From positions 453,963-517,962 of the forward strand of contig NZ_LT632435.1 in assembly GCF_900119495.1 (NCBI RefSeq): a stretch of DNA of 64,000 bases, in the 5' to 3' direction. A model generated the notes under the pieces. The model was not told where the DNA came from, ran no database searches, and worked only from the letters and a program-made list of their open reading frames with translations. Origin of the DNA: Arcanobacterium urinimassiliense. GTDB lineage: Bacteria > Actinomycetota > Actinomycetes > Actinomycetales > Actinomycetaceae. Positions 36,089-45,254 of the stretch are shown here, in pieces (the stretch's first letter is position 1; each line of letters begins with the position of its first letter). The position numbers and the translations under genes are program-made.

Positions 36089-36321
36089 TTAATACGCGCT
36101 TTCAGATGCCGGGCACTTTTTAAGAACGGAAAAGCTACACTGCGGAGAATCTGCATTTGCTGCTGGCACTCGTGTAGTAGTTCTTGAGTTTTATTTAGTT
36201 CTATCCGCAGTTCGTTATTTTGCGTTTCTAAGCGCGCTAATTCTTGTTGCGTATTTTGTAAAGCAGAGCGCAGTAGGTGAATCTCTTTCGCAGTAGATAA
36301 ATCATCATTATTCTGTGCCAT
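36082..36321 (-). CDS. Small coiled-coil protein of the exporter operon
   Basis: A 79-residue protein. Residues about 10-58 show a heptad pattern of Leu, Ile and Met with Gln/Glu-rich surfaces (EIHLLRSALQNTQQELARLE), a likely parallel coiled coil; the last 15 residues are basic. I recognise no family. It starts 4 nt after the Wzt stop and overlaps the RgpF start, so it is a true operon member. It may tether the glycosyltransferases to the exporter or set chain length; that is speculation. Confidence 0.8.
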   Translation of the reverse strand: MAQNNDDLSTAKEIHLLRSALQNTQQELARLETQNNELRIELNKTQELLHECQQQMQILRSVAFPFLKSARHLKARIKC

Positions 36322-36325
36322 TAAC

Positions 36326-37555
36326 TCACTCCTGATTTATCGGGTGGATATCTTTCCAATCGCCGCGGAAAATTACTGCGCCTGGCTGTTCTACGGGGGA
36401 ATCTTCCCGTACCGTCAAAGTATACTCTCTATCGGCGTAATCGTAGACGTGCTGGCCATCTACTAAAGCACTGGATATCCATACCACTCCTTGCTGGAGC
36501 AACAAAGAATTTAAGGAAAAATCTACCGAAGAATTACCGGCCGGTAAATTGTACAGTCGGCCTTGTGCTCGGGAATTAGGCCCAGCAATAGTGGTGCCAG
36601 ATTCGTGAATAAACGCTAAACCAATTTCTATATTCTGCAATTCTTGTTGTGCCGTAATGTGCATACGGACAGTGGCCGCTTCACCGGGATGAAGAATCGG
36701 TACAACTTTGCCTTCTGCATTCAAAAAATCGATTTGCGTAATGCGGGCTTCGCCGCTTCCTTGCCGGAAAGAATAATTATTACTTTTCGTAAGATTAGCT
36801 TCGCCGCGTATTGTTTCTTGTTGGTTTACGTTATTTAGATAGGCAGATACTACATCGTGGGCATCTCCTATCTTTTGTAATTTTCCGTGGTCAAGCCAGA
36901 TTGCTTGATCGCATAAATCTTGTGCTAGTGCCAAGGAATGGGTAACTAGAGCAATAGTGGTACCTTTTCGGCGAAGTTCATTTAAGTGTGCAAAACATTT
37001 ACGCTGAAAATTTTCATCTCCCACAGCGATAATTTCATCAACTATGAGGATATCTGGATGTACAGCTACCGCCGAAGCGAATCCTAGACGCACCGTCATA
37101 CCCGAGGAATATACTTTTACGGGCGCATCGATAAAATCTCCGATATCAGCAAAATCTATTATCCAATTTATAGAATCCCTGATTTCTTTTTTAGTACGCC
37201 CGAGAATCGCTCCGTTTAGGTAGATGTTTTCCCGCCCCGTCAATTCGCCGTGAAAACCTGCCCCTAGTTCTAGGAGTGCATCGACTTTTCCAGCTACTTT
37301 TACTTCTCCACGCGTGGGGCGGTATACGCCTGCCAGAATCTTTAACATGGTAGATTTGCCCGAGCCGTTATGCCCTATCAATCCGAAAGTAGTGCCGCGG
37401 GGAATTTCAAAAGATATATTTTCTAAAGCGGTAAACTTAGATTTACGCTGGGCGCGTCCGCGCACAAAGCGCTCTTTTAGCGTGCCACGCCTATCAGCAG
37501 TAATTTCGAAGATTTTACTGACGTCATCTACAATAATTGCCGGTTTAGTATTCAT
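36326..37555 (-). CDS. Polysaccharide ABC exporter ATPase with C-terminal cargo domain (Wzt type)
   Basis: A 409-residue ATP-binding protein. Walker A is GHNGSGKST, the signature YSSGMTVRLGF, Walker B ILIVDEIIAVGD; the N terminus RGTLKERFVRGR is typical of the TagH/Wzt group. A C-terminal beta-sandwich from about residue 260 (ITQIDFLNAEGKVVPILHPGE, VDFSLNSLLLQQGVVWISSALVDG) resembles Wzt_C, which recognises the end of the finished chain. With Wzm it exports undecaprenyl-linked polymer. Separated from the permease by one base. Confidence 0.94.
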   Translation of the reverse strand: MNTKPAIIVDDVSKIFEITADRRGTLKERFVRGRAQRKSKFTALENISFEIPRGTTFGLIGHNGSGKSTMLKILAGVYRPTRGEVKVAGKVDALLELGAGFHGELTGRENIYLNGAILGRTKKEIRDSINWIIDFADIGDFIDAPVKVYSSGMTVRLGFASAVAVHPDILIVDEIIAVGDENFQRKCFAHLNELRRKGTTIALVTHSLALAQDLCDQAIWLDHGKLQKIGDAHDVVSAYLNNVNQQETIRGEANLTKSNNYSFRQGSGEARITQIDFLNAEGKVVPILHPGEAATVRMHITAQQELQNIEIGLAFIHESGTTIAGPNSRAQGRLYNLPAGNSSVDFSLNSLLLQQGVVWISSALVDGQHVYDYADREYTLTVREDSPVEQPGAVIFRGDWKDIHPINQE

Positions 37556-37556
37556 A

Positions 37557-38396
37557 TCAGAGTTTTTCTCCCAGATCAGATCCGTACTTCCGGTAAACTG
37601 CCACGCTTATGCCCAGGAATAAACCGGTCCAGAGGAAAATAGCTAACCATTGCTGCCAAGCTCCCGGCGTTAAATCGTAGAGTAAATTCCGAAAAAGAAT
37701 CACGAATTCTGCGAACGGAGTATTGCTTACTATTCCTTGGAGAGGTATGCCTTTCCAAGCTCCCGGCACAATGGAAATGGGATAGATAATGGGTGTCAAA
37801 TAGAAAAGTAACTGTAGAGCTACGCCAATTAGATGCGCCATGTCTCGTATGTGGGCATTCCAAATAGCGCATATTACCGATATTGACCACGTGAATACCA
37901 CATAACAGGCAATAAGTGGCAACATGAGCAGCCACGTCCAAGATATGTTAAGAAAAAATAGTAGTACTGCTAGAAGTAAAGCTATTTCAATTAGCGACTG
38001 CACTCCGATTGCTAAACCGGCGCCTATTACGGGCCCGTATACTGGAAAATAAACTTTTTGTAGTAAATCTCCGGAAGATACTAGTGCGTTCATCCCGGCA
38101 TTCACGGAGTTTAGAAAAAATCCCCAGAGAATAAGGCCGGCAAAAAACCAGAGAGCAAAAATAGGTTTATTGTGGGGTCCGCCCATTGCCGGCACGCGCA
38201 TTCGGAAGATTATGGAAAAGACCAGAGAATAAATGCATAAGGTGGCTAGTGGTACTACTAGTGACCAGAGCCAGCCAAGGGCTGTGCCAGAAAACTTAGA
38301 TTTCAAATCGCGTTGGCCAAAAGCTTCAATTAGGGTCCATTGCTGCCAGAGACTCTTTTGCGGGCGAATATTGGTATATTCCACGCTATCGCTCAT
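37557..38396 (-). CDS. Polysaccharide ABC exporter permease (Wzm type)
   Basis: A 279-residue membrane protein of the ABC-2 family with six hydrophobic segments. QWTLIEAFGQRDLKSKFSGTALGWLWSLVVPL at the N terminus and LFYLTPIIYPISIVP late on are typical of Wzm/TagG. It forms the channel with the downstream Wzt-type ATPase. An in-frame ATG at 38441 would add 15 residues; I used 38396 because AGAAGGGG sits 4 nt upstream. Divergent from rfbD. Confidence 0.93.
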   Translation of the reverse strand: MSDSVEYTNIRPQKSLWQQWTLIEAFGQRDLKSKFSGTALGWLWSLVVPLATLCIYSLVFSIIFRMRVPAMGGPHNKPIFALWFFAGLILWGFFLNSVNAGMNALVSSGDLLQKVYFPVYGPVIGAGLAIGVQSLIEIALLLAVLLFFLNISWTWLLMLPLIACYVVFTWSISVICAIWNAHIRDMAHLIGVALQLLFYLTPIIYPISIVPGAWKGIPLQGIVSNTPFAEFVILFRNLLYDLTPGAWQQWLAIFLWTGLFLGISVAVYRKYGSDLGEKL

Positions 38397-38452
38397 AATG
38401 CCCCTTCTGCATAAATTCCCATTAGGCCTACAATAGTACATCTTATAGTAGG

Positions 38453-38473
38453 TTCTTTTCGTTCTGAAAAGAA
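38453..38473. promoter_or_regulatory. 8-bp inverted repeat in the wzm/rfbD divergent region
   Basis: TTCTTTTC-gttct-GAAAAGAA lies between the divergent start codons of the permease and rfbD. It could be an operator for both directions or a small hairpin. Confidence 0.35.
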
Positions 38474-38576
38474 AGATAGGAAGTTGTAGGCTTCTATAGG
38501 TAGTTTACCGGTTTAAGAATTATTAAAATATTTAGTTAGTGAACTGAATACATAATCCGGGCAGGAGGAGTGCAGA

Positions 38577-39431
38577 ATGCGGTGGCTGGTTGTAGGCGGA
38601 AAAGGAATGCTGGGTACAGATTTAGTGGCCTTGCTAGAGCAAGAAAACGAAACTGTAAAAGTGCTGGATCGCCCCGAAATTGATATCACGGATGCGCTTT
38701 CAGTAGAAAAAATGGTGAAAGACGCCGATATAGTGGTAAATACGGCCGCTTTTACGGCAGTAGATCCAGCGGAAGAGCAAGAAGCTGCTGCTTTTATGGT
38801 GAATGCGGTAGGTCCGGAGCTATTAGCTCGGCAGTGCCAGAAAATCGGTGCCCGTTTAGTGCAGATTTCTACTGATTATGTATTTGCGGGAGATGGAGAT
38901 ACTCCCTATGCAGAAGATGCGGTATTAGCACCTAAAGGAGCTTATGGACGCACTAAATTAGCTGGTGAATGGGCGGTGCGCACTTACTGTACAGATTATT
39001 TGATCGTGCGCACTGCGTGGCTATACGGTAAGCATGGTAAATGTTTCCCTAAGACGATGGCGGCACTTTCTGATACTCACGATAAGTTGAGTGTGGTAAC
39101 CGATGAATGGGGTCAGCCTACGTGGACGCGAGATTTAGCTGATTTATTGTTGCGGCTAGTGCGCGCAGAAGCTCCTAGCGGTATCTATCATGGTACTTCG
39201 CAAGGGAAAACTAATTGGTATGGTTTTACGCAGCAAATCATCGCTTCTTATGGCAAAGACCCAGCTATGGTGGGAGAAACTACTGCTGCTGCTTTTAATC
39301 GCCCAGCTCCGCGCCCGCATTACTCGGTGCTGGGGCATACTGCCTTAGAAAAAATTGGAGTAGCGCCTATAGGTGATTGGCAGGAGCGCTGGGAAGTGGC
39401 GGCAGCGGAAATTTTAGAGCTGGAGCAGTGA
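38577..39431 (+). CDS. rfbD: dTDP-4-dehydrorhamnose reductase
   Basis: Last step of dTDP-L-rhamnose synthesis (RmlD), an SDR enzyme of 284 residues. VVGGKGMLGTDL is the cofactor site; VVNTAAFTAVDPAEEQ, STDYVFAGDGDTPYAED and the catalytic GAYGRTKLAGEWAV follow, then VRTAWLYG. The RBS is AGGAGG, the best in the window. Divergent from the exporter operon and convergent with the GT2 gene, whose stop lies 2 nt after this stop. The rfbD start has no other rhamnose gene beside it on this strand. Confidence 0.95.
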   Translation: MRWLVVGGKGMLGTDLVALLEQENETVKVLDRPEIDITDALSVEKMVKDADIVVNTAAFTAVDPAEEQEAAAFMVNAVGPELLARQCQKIGARLVQISTDYVFAGDGDTPYAEDAVLAPKGAYGRTKLAGEWAVRTYCTDYLIVRTAWLYGKHGKCFPKTMAALSDTHDKLSVVTDEWGQPTWTRDLADLLLRLVRAEAPSGIYHGTSQGKTNWYGFTQQIIASYGKDPAMVGETTAAAFNRPAPRPHYSVLGHTALEKIGVAPIGDWQERWEVAAAEILELEQ

Positions 39432-39433
39432 GG

Positions 39434-40399
39434 CTAAATTTCGATTTTCCCTTTTTTACCACGCAAGCCATCTCTAATGCCGCGCCCCAATAAACGTGCG
39501 CGTTCGCACCGTTTATCAGCTAATAGAGTGTTGAAGGCACAATATTTTACCAACCAGATCAGGTATCCCAATTGCCAGCGGCGCGGCAATAATCCGGAAG
39601 CAATTAATTTTAGAGTATTGCGCGCTAAATAATAGCAACGGATAGGGGAATGCACATGTACGGGCTGGGTACGCCCGGGAATGTGTACGGTGCTATCTCC
39701 TAAGCTATGGTCTAACAGAGCGCTGGGGCATACTTCTAATCGATACCCAGCGCGTCGCGCCCGCAAACACCACTCTAAATCCACATGGTCTATAAAATAG
39801 TCGCTATTCATCAACCCCACTTTTTCTAAAGTGGCGCGCGGAATGAGGCAACCGGACGCAAGCAGAAAAGCAGCATCTATAGTTACAGCAGGCTTTGCTT
39901 GAGAAGTGGTATCTGGAAGGAAACGGCGTGGTCCCCATTTTTTATCTACATAAACTAGCTCATCCCCGCCGGGGCGCACATCTTTTATATAAGGTCCCAC
40001 TGCTCCGAGAGGGGAAGCACTGCTAGCTGTGCGTTTTTGATAAAAACTCAACAGTTGTGCCACAAAATTTTCTGTAGGTAAAGAATCCTGATCCGAGAGG
40101 AGCACAAAATCAGCTCCGGCAGCTAAAGCTGCTTTTATACCTACATTCTGTGCGTGCGCTATGCCAGTATTTTCCCCCAACCGCTGCACTTCTAAATTGG
40201 GCAGCTCTTCTAGTTCGAAAAATAATTCGGCGCTCGCGGGGCTAGAGCCGTTATCTATTACGAAGACTTTCTGGCATTGCCGGCAAAGAGAATTAGCTAA
40301 TTTCTGTAGTTTTATATCGGGGTGATAGCTAATAATTACCGCATATACTTTCGCGGAAAGCTGCTGAGAATCAGATTGGGAAGAAGAATCTAAGCCCAT
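39434..40399 (-). CDS. GT2 glycosyltransferase (rhamnosyltransferase-like)
   Basis: A 321-residue GT-A enzyme. VIISYHPDIKLQKLANSL, VIDNGSSPAS, LGENTGIAHAQNVGIKAAL, the metal-binding LSDQDSLPTENFV and DHVDLEWCLRARRAGY are the standard set of the RfbF/WbbL branch. A hydrophobic segment near residue 280 may touch the membrane. It starts 3 nt after rfbA, so it is in the same operon as the dTDP-glucose synthase. Rhamnose as donor is inference. Confidence 0.9.
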   Translation of the reverse strand: MGLDSSSQSDSQQLSAKVYAVIISYHPDIKLQKLANSLCRQCQKVFVIDNGSSPASAELFFELEELPNLEVQRLGENTGIAHAQNVGIKAALAAGADFVLLSDQDSLPTENFVAQLLSFYQKRTASSASPLGAVGPYIKDVRPGGDELVYVDKKWGPRRFLPDTTSQAKPAVTIDAAFLLASGCLIPRATLEKVGLMNSDYFIDHVDLEWCLRARRAGYRLEVCPSALLDHSLGDSTVHIPGRTQPVHVHSPIRCYYLARNTLKLIASGLLPRRWQLGYLIWLVKYCAFNTLLADKRCERARLLGRGIRDGLRGKKGKIEI

Positions 40400-40402
40400 T
40401 TT

Positions 40403-41278
40403 TTAGCCGCGTTGCTCTCGCTGCAAAATATCTAGCAAATATTCTCCGTAGCCAGATTTACGCAAAGGCTCGGCGCGCTCGCATAGTTCTTCGTCATTCA
40501 AAAATCCCATTCTCCAAGCGATTTCTTCTGGGCAGCCAATTTTTAGCCCTTGACGTGCCTCTACTGTGCGCACAAACGAAGTAGCATCTGCCAGTGAATC
40601 AAAAGTGCCGGTATCCAGCCAAGCAGTACCACGAGGAAGGACTTCTACCTGGAGTTTTCCAGCTTCCAAATAAACTTTGTTCACATCGGTGATTTCATAT
40701 TCGCCCCGCGGGGAAGGCTGTAAAGTACGGGCAATTTCCACTACTTCGTTATCGTAAAAGTAGAGCCCCGGTACGGCATAGTTCGATTTTGGATGCGCAG
40801 GTTTTTCTTCGATAGAAATTGCGCGAAAATCTTTATCGAATTCTACTACTCCGTAGCGTTCTGGATCATTCACATAATAAGCGAATACGGCCCCGCCTTC
40901 TGGGTCTATATGTCGGCGCAGCTTTGTGCCCATTCCGGGGCCATAAAAGATATTATCGCCGAGCACCAGTGCAGCTGATTCGTTGCCAATATGGGAAGCT
41001 CCCAGTACAAAAGCTTGTGCGAGCCCGTTTGGCACCTTCTGCACAGTATAAGAAAGATTAATTCCGAATTGCGTCCCATCTCCTAATAGTCGATGGAATT
41101 GAGGGGCGTCATGCGGGGTGGTGATGATGAGGATATCTTGAATTCCCGCGAGCATAAGGGTGCTGAGCGGATAATAAATCATCGGTTTATCGTATACCGG
41201 CACGAGTTGCTTAGAGATTCCTTGCGTCACTGGGTGCAGACGGGTACCGGAGCCTCCCGCTAAAATGATTCCACGCAT
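40403..41278 (-). CDS. rfbA: Glucose-1-phosphate thymidylyltransferase
   Basis: First step of dTDP-L-rhamnose synthesis (RmlA): glucose-1-phosphate and dTTP to dTDP-glucose. [18 protein letters not shown] starts the protein; [33 protein letters not shown] and [28 protein letters not shown] follow. An in-frame ATG at 41389 would add 37 residues that overlap the upstream gene; the start at 41278 gives 291 residues, the family length. It begins 4 nt after the upstream membrane protein gene and runs into the GT2 gene. Confidence 0.96.
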   Translation of the reverse strand: MRGIILAGGSGTRLHPVTQGISKQLVPVYDKPMIYYPLSTLMLAGIQDILIITTPHDAPQFHRLLGDGTQFGINLSYTVQKVPNGLAQAFVLGASHIGNESAALVLGDNIFYGPGMGTKLRRHIDPEGGAVFAYYVNDPERYGVVEFDKDFRAISIEEKPAHPKSNYAVPGLYFYDNEVVEIARTLQPSPRGEYEITDVNKVYLEAGKLQVEVLPRGTAWLDTGTFDSLADATSFVRTVEARQGLKIGCPEEIAWRMGFLNDEELCERAEPLRKSGYGEYLLDILQREQRG

Positions 41279-41282
41279 GGCT

Positions 41283-42824
41283 CTATTCTGGCTTAATTTT
41301 CTGGGAAATGGAAGCAGGCGCGGGGGTATCCAGGCGAGATAAGAGCAGTAATAGGCTAGCGCAAGCACAGAAAAATAGTAATGAGCCAACTGCCCATACT
41401 AGCATCGGGGAAGCGGGGATATCCCACCACCAACTGAGTAACTTATTCAAGTTGTATTTATCGCGGTCTGTACCGCCGGTAAATCTTCCTAATACAGAAT
41501 GTAGGGCATACATATTCGCTAGACTTAAGCAGCTGATAAGTAGCCAAAGACTTTTTTGTTTTCCGGATCCGGAAATGAATTTTTTATCTAGGGCAAGGAC
41601 TATAAGCAGGGGAGCCAATAGCGGTAGAAGATAGCGCGGCTGCATTATGTAAGTCTGCATATTGCCTTGGGTATAAGCAGCTACTACGGGGATGCCTACT
41701 ACAGCGCCACCTACGATACACAGCATCAAGATCTTTTTTATGGAGGATTTACCGAGTGCCAAGCTAAGAAATATGCCTAAAGCAGTGAATGCTCCTAAAA
41801 ATACGGCAGTACGCATAGGAACATCGAACCAGCCGGGGCCAAAGCCAGCTCCCCAAAATCCGGCAAAATATTCCGGGAAAGAAAGCAGTAAAGAGATAAT
41901 CCGATTAAGAGGCGGAGTAGTGATAGTGCTGCTATTTTCTATAGCTCCAGAGGTGGCGACGTGGGTGATACTTACTGAATGCCCGGTATTACGGAATACA
42001 AAGAGGCCAACTAGGGAGGCCAATCCGGCTATAGACATAGTTGCTTTCCAGTGGGTGGAGCGAAAAGCATACACTCCGATAGCTAGCCCTGCTACTAGTA
42101 GATAAAAGGCTGCATCGCCTCGGCTAGCGCAGGCTAGAGCTGCTCCCACCGCCGCACAAACTAATAATAAATAGCGATTCTTTCCAGTGTTTTCTACTGC
42201 TCCTAGCATGCTGAGGAAGAAAGCGCTGATCCCTAAAATTGCCCAGGAGCTCGGATTATTGGAAGCAATAAAATATATCCCCATAGGTGTCCACGCCACG
42301 AGCAGGGCGAGGACAGATTTTAGACGGAGTTCCGGAGGGAGAAGCGCCAGAATAATTCCGTAGAGAATAATGCCGATAAGGAAATTTATTATCCGCATCG
42401 AGATAATCGAAGTAATAAGATTATCTGATATGAATAAGTGATGGAATTTATAGTATCCACCTGGGTAATTCCCGTCATCTACTCGATAGGTCCACTCGTC
42501 TTTTGCCGCTGAATATTTATAGGTACAGGCGGCGGATACATTGCTACGAAAAGCAAAGCATTTATCATTTTTTGCGATTGGTTGGGGCACTAATGCCGCA
42601 ATTTTTCCTGTTTCTGTGTCTTCTCTTATTACACATCCAGATTTATCGAGTGGAGTAGGGCACCAAGTGCTAGCTAGATGATAGTCATCATCCGGGGAAC
42701 CACCCAGAGGAGAGGCTAATGCCCACGTGATTCCGAGGCCGATAAAAGAGCCTATGCAGATGACTATAAGTAGTATTTTCTGTATCTGCTGTGCTTTTTT
42801 GTTTATCGGCTTTTCCGGCATCAT
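41283..42824 (-). CDS. DUF2142-type polytopic membrane protein
   Basis: A 513-residue membrane protein with about eleven hydrophobic segments and a large external loop at residues 38-125 with several Cys and Asp. The beginning, [20 protein letters not shown], corresponds to the APPGxxPDExxH motif of DUF2142 proteins, which resemble GT-C glycosyltransferases. It may add a side sugar outside the membrane, or act on the chain. Overlaps the amidase stop by 4 nt (ATGA), so it is coupled to the amidase and followed by rfbA. Confidence 0.8.
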   Translation of the reverse strand: MMPEKPINKKAQQIQKILLIVICIGSFIGLGITWALASPLGGSPDDDYHLASTWCPTPLDKSGCVIREDTETGKIAALVPQPIAKNDKCFAFRSNVSAACTYKYSAAKDEWTYRVDDGNYPGGYYKFHHLFISDNLITSIISMRIINFLIGIILYGIILALLPPELRLKSVLALLVAWTPMGIYFIASNNPSSWAILGISAFFLSMLGAVENTGKNRYLLLVCAAVGAALACASRGDAAFYLLVAGLAIGVYAFRSTHWKATMSIAGLASLVGLFVFRNTGHSVSITHVATSGAIENSSTITTPPLNRIISLLLSFPEYFAGFWGAGFGPGWFDVPMRTAVFLGAFTALGIFLSLALGKSSIKKILMLCIVGGAVVGIPVVAAYTQGNMQTYIMQPRYLLPLLAPLLIVLALDKKFISGSGKQKSLWLLISCLSLANMYALHSVLGRFTGGTDRDKYNLNKLLSWWWDIPASPMLVWAVGSLLFFCACASLLLLLSRLDTPAPASISQKIKPE

Positions 42825-44926
42825 CTACGCCACTCCCACTCATATCTGTAGAGCTTGCCATCCTTGGCTACGGCATATAAATTTCGTTTATTCCCTGCCA
42901 TATGGGCGCGCCCTATATAGCTCATAACTCCCCAGCCATGTCCAATTTTTGCAAACTTGGTGAAACCGGCAGTAGAACCATATCCAAGCAGTAGTTCCTT
43001 CTTTTCATTCAAGAAAATAATATCGGTTTTCCCATCGGTGTTCCAATCTCCGGCATTTCCAACAGCTTGCATAGCTGCATAATTGCCCGAGAGAAGGCGA
43101 GGGGCATAGAAAGTACTGCGTCCGTTAGTCGGATAGGCATACATTTGCCCGCGCGAATTAATACCGTAAAAAGTAGGCTGATTGTTTATGCCTTTTTCTA
43201 CTAAAAATATGGACTTGAAGATATTCCAGCCATTGCCAATTTGCCGCGGAGCTCGGAAATAGCCATTGCCATCACTTGGATAGAGGAATAATCTGCCGGC
43301 GGCATCTTTTCCGATTATGTCGATATGGGAATCTCCGTCGAAATCTACTCCGGTATAGAGCTCAGTAAAGATATTCCAGCCATTGCCAATTTGCCGAGGG
43401 CTTGCCCAGCTATCGCCGGCTTGCGCATCGTAAATTAATAGCCGGCCATCTCTGGTGCGCAGCAACATATCGCTGTAACCATTTTCCAGAAAATCTCCGG
43501 CTGTCCAGACGCCTTGGTTAGGCCAGCCCCAACCGATCTTTTTGTTGTCTGTGTACTTTGTGTTGGAAGTAAAGGGGATATTGGTGAAAGTGCTATTTAC
43601 ATTACTTCCAGGGATGGTAGATCCGCCCGAATTAGTATTATTAGCATTTGCTAGTATTTGCTTTACGCCAGCGCGCACTGCTCCGAGATGCTCGTAGACA
43701 GAGCCAGGGCAGGCGGTGCTAAAAACGTCTCGATGCCCGGCAATATTTGGAGTTTGTTTTCCGGTGCTTGGCACCCAAGATCCGTATGGGTTTACATTCC
43801 CCATTCCAAATTGCCAAGCGATTACTTTTTGTAGTGAGTTTAAAGAAGCAGTGGTAGGTTGCACTCCGTACATATAACTGCCGAGAATAGATATTCCTAC
43901 CGAGTGGGTATTAGCTCCGTAGGCATGTGCACCTACCGCCATTTGGCCGCGCGGAGAGCGCAGAGTACCTTCCCGACCTTCGTAGATATTTCCGTATTTA
44001 TCGATTAGGAAATTGTATCCAATATCGCCCCATTCCAAAGTATACGTATGGTAGTGGAAAATACTGCGAATAATTCCGGGCACTTCACTGGCGGTGTAAT
44101 TATTGCTGCCGGCGGTGTGGTGTACTACTGCTCCGCGGAGAGAGGCAAAACTAGGATTCCATCCGGCGCGCCCAGCTCCCCATCCTGCACGCGAAGTAAT
44201 GGTGGGGCGAGCGGGTGTAGCAGTTTTTATGGAAACTGCTCGGGAGGCAGCGGTCTGTAAAGAAGAGAGAAAGCTTACCGGCTTCTGTAATGCTGGTGCG
44301 CCAGCGGCGGTGGTGGAAGCTTTAGTAGTTAATGCTTGGGTATTTGCAGTGGTAGACAGGGAAGCGGAAGCGTTTTCGGCCGTGAAAGCAGTCCCCGAAT
44401 TAATATAACCAGTTGCGGATTCTGATACTTGTTCCGGATTTTTATTACTATCTGGATCTTCGGTAGCTGGATTAGGAGTTATTTCTTTTTCTTTTACCGT
44501 ATTCTTTTCTCCGGTAAGTAACACTGCTTTCAAGTCAGTAGGTAGTTCTTTTCCAACGGCGCGTACCTGTATACCGGTAGCTCCAGCCGCTATATAAGGT
44601 TCACTTCCTGGTTGGCGGTTTTCTGCTGGTTTTTCGATTCCTACTTCCGCCCAATTACTCCAGCCTTTTTCATCTTTACTGCGCACTTCTACTCGAGCTG
44701 GGCTAGTGCCTTCCCAAATTATTCCAGCAGCTTGGAATTCTTCCGTGTCGAGCGGGGCAGTGGTGAGTGAGTAACTGCCATTTTCTTGTTCAGAAATTTC
44801 GGTGGTGGCTTCGTTGCTGGTATCAAGTAAATCTACTAGCAGGGCAGCAGCTTCTTCATTAGCAGTGGGCAGTATTCCGGTGAGGGAAAGGGAAAGCCCA
44901 AATGCGACTGTAAGAGCTCTAAGCAT
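42821..44926 (-). CDS. Secreted N-acetylmuramoyl-L-alanine amidase with FG-GAP/VCBS propeller
   Basis: A 701-residue exported protein: signal peptide (residues 1-22), a Thr/Ala/Glu-rich linker domain, an amidase_2/PGRP domain in the middle, and a five-bladed FG-GAP/VCBS propeller at the C terminus. Zinc ligands are in AVVHHTAGSNN and GHRDVFSTACPG, with GDIGYNFLIDKYGNIYEGR between. It should cut the amide bond between muramic acid and the stem peptide. The propeller pattern, SPRQIGNGWNIF...GVDFDGDSHIDI, is strikingly like that of the NlpC/P60 protein. Start chosen at 44926 (GGAGA 6 nt upstream), not at 44974. Resembles mycobacterial Rv3811 in architecture. Confidence 0.93.
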   Translation of the reverse strand: MLRALTVAFGLSLSLTGILPTANEEAAALLVDLLDTSNEATTEISEQENGSYSLTTAPLDTEEFQAAGIIWEGTSPARVEVRSKDEKGWSNWAEVGIEKPAENRQPGSEPYIAAGATGIQVRAVGKELPTDLKAVLLTGEKNTVKEKEITPNPATEDPDSNKNPEQVSESATGYINSGTAFTAENASASLSTTANTQALTTKASTTAAGAPALQKPVSFLSSLQTAASRAVSIKTATPARPTITSRAGWGAGRAGWNPSFASLRGAVVHHTAGSNNYTASEVPGIIRSIFHYHTYTLEWGDIGYNFLIDKYGNIYEGREGTLRSPRGQMAVGAHAYGANTHSVGISILGSYMYGVQPTTASLNSLQKVIAWQFGMGNVNPYGSWVPSTGKQTPNIAGHRDVFSTACPGSVYEHLGAVRAGVKQILANANNTNSGGSTIPGSNVNSTFTNIPFTSNTKYTDNKKIGWGWPNQGVWTAGDFLENGYSDMLLRTRDGRLLIYDAQAGDSWASPRQIGNGWNIFTELYTGVDFDGDSHIDIIGKDAAGRLFLYPSDGNGYFRAPRQIGNGWNIFKSIFLVEKGINNQPTFYGINSRGQMYAYPTNGRSTFYAPRLLSGNYAAMQAVGNAGDWNTDGKTDIIFLNEKKELLLGYGSTAGFTKFAKIGHGWGVMSYIGRAHMAGNKRNLYAVAKDGKLYRYEWEWRR
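43218..43396. repeat. Exact 29-nt direct repeat, 150 nt apart, in the amidase propeller
   Basis: The 29 nt beginning AAGATATTCCAGCC occur identically at 43218-43246 and 43368-43396. On the minus strand each copy encodes RQIGNGWNI of one blade; the spacing is exactly 50 codons. Confidence 0.9.
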
Positions 44927-44972
44927 AAATTTCTCCAAGCAGTGTCCGAAAATAATTAACGTACAATATAGC

Positions 44973-45001
44973 ATTCTATAAACAGTTTACATTCTACACA
45001 A
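44973..45001 (-). promoter_or_regulatory. Promoter of the amidase operon
   Basis: TTGTGT and TAGAAT on the minus strand are 17 nt apart, with a predicted start about 40 nt before the ATG. The 328-nt stretch between the amidase and the reductase holds this promoter, one for the plus strand and a short tandem repeat; I see no gene in it. Confidence 0.5.
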
Positions 45002-45073
45002 CTTTCACATTTGTAACATTGTTTTCAGAGTGACGGTGTTTTTGGATATTCTTTTTTATTTTTAATCATTTAT

Positions 45074-45104
45074 TTGCACCCCTTCGCGAGTTTCCTAGTA
45101 CAAT
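45074..45104 (+). promoter_or_regulatory. Possible promoter of the OYE-type reductase
   Basis: TTGCAC and TACAAT lie 19 nt apart. If used, the leader is about 145 nt long. It contains a second RBS-like GAAGGGG (45121) and a tandem repeat. Confidence 0.4.
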
Positions 45105-45173
45105 GAGTATCAATTAAATCGAAGGGGAATTTGCCGGCAGAGTTGCCAGGTGTTTTCTCAGTACTGCTTGATA

Positions 45174-45212
45174 CTGCGTCTTGAATATGGGCGCTGCATC
45201 TTGAATATAGCG
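45174..45212. repeat. Two near-identical 19-20-nt units in the reductase leader
   Basis: CTGCGTCTTGAATATGGGCG is followed directly by CTGCATCTTGAATATAGCG; a partial third copy (CTGCTTGATA) lies just before. Located 43-80 nt before the start codon. Confidence 0.65.
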
Positions 45213-45254
45213 TAGCTATCTGGGGTGATATCGATTTAGAAAAGGGGAAATTTC

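Noticed and set aside
43218-43396. Two 29-nt repeats resembling a CRISPR array
   Set aside because: Only two copies, 150-nt spacing, within a propeller coding region; they encode repeated blades.
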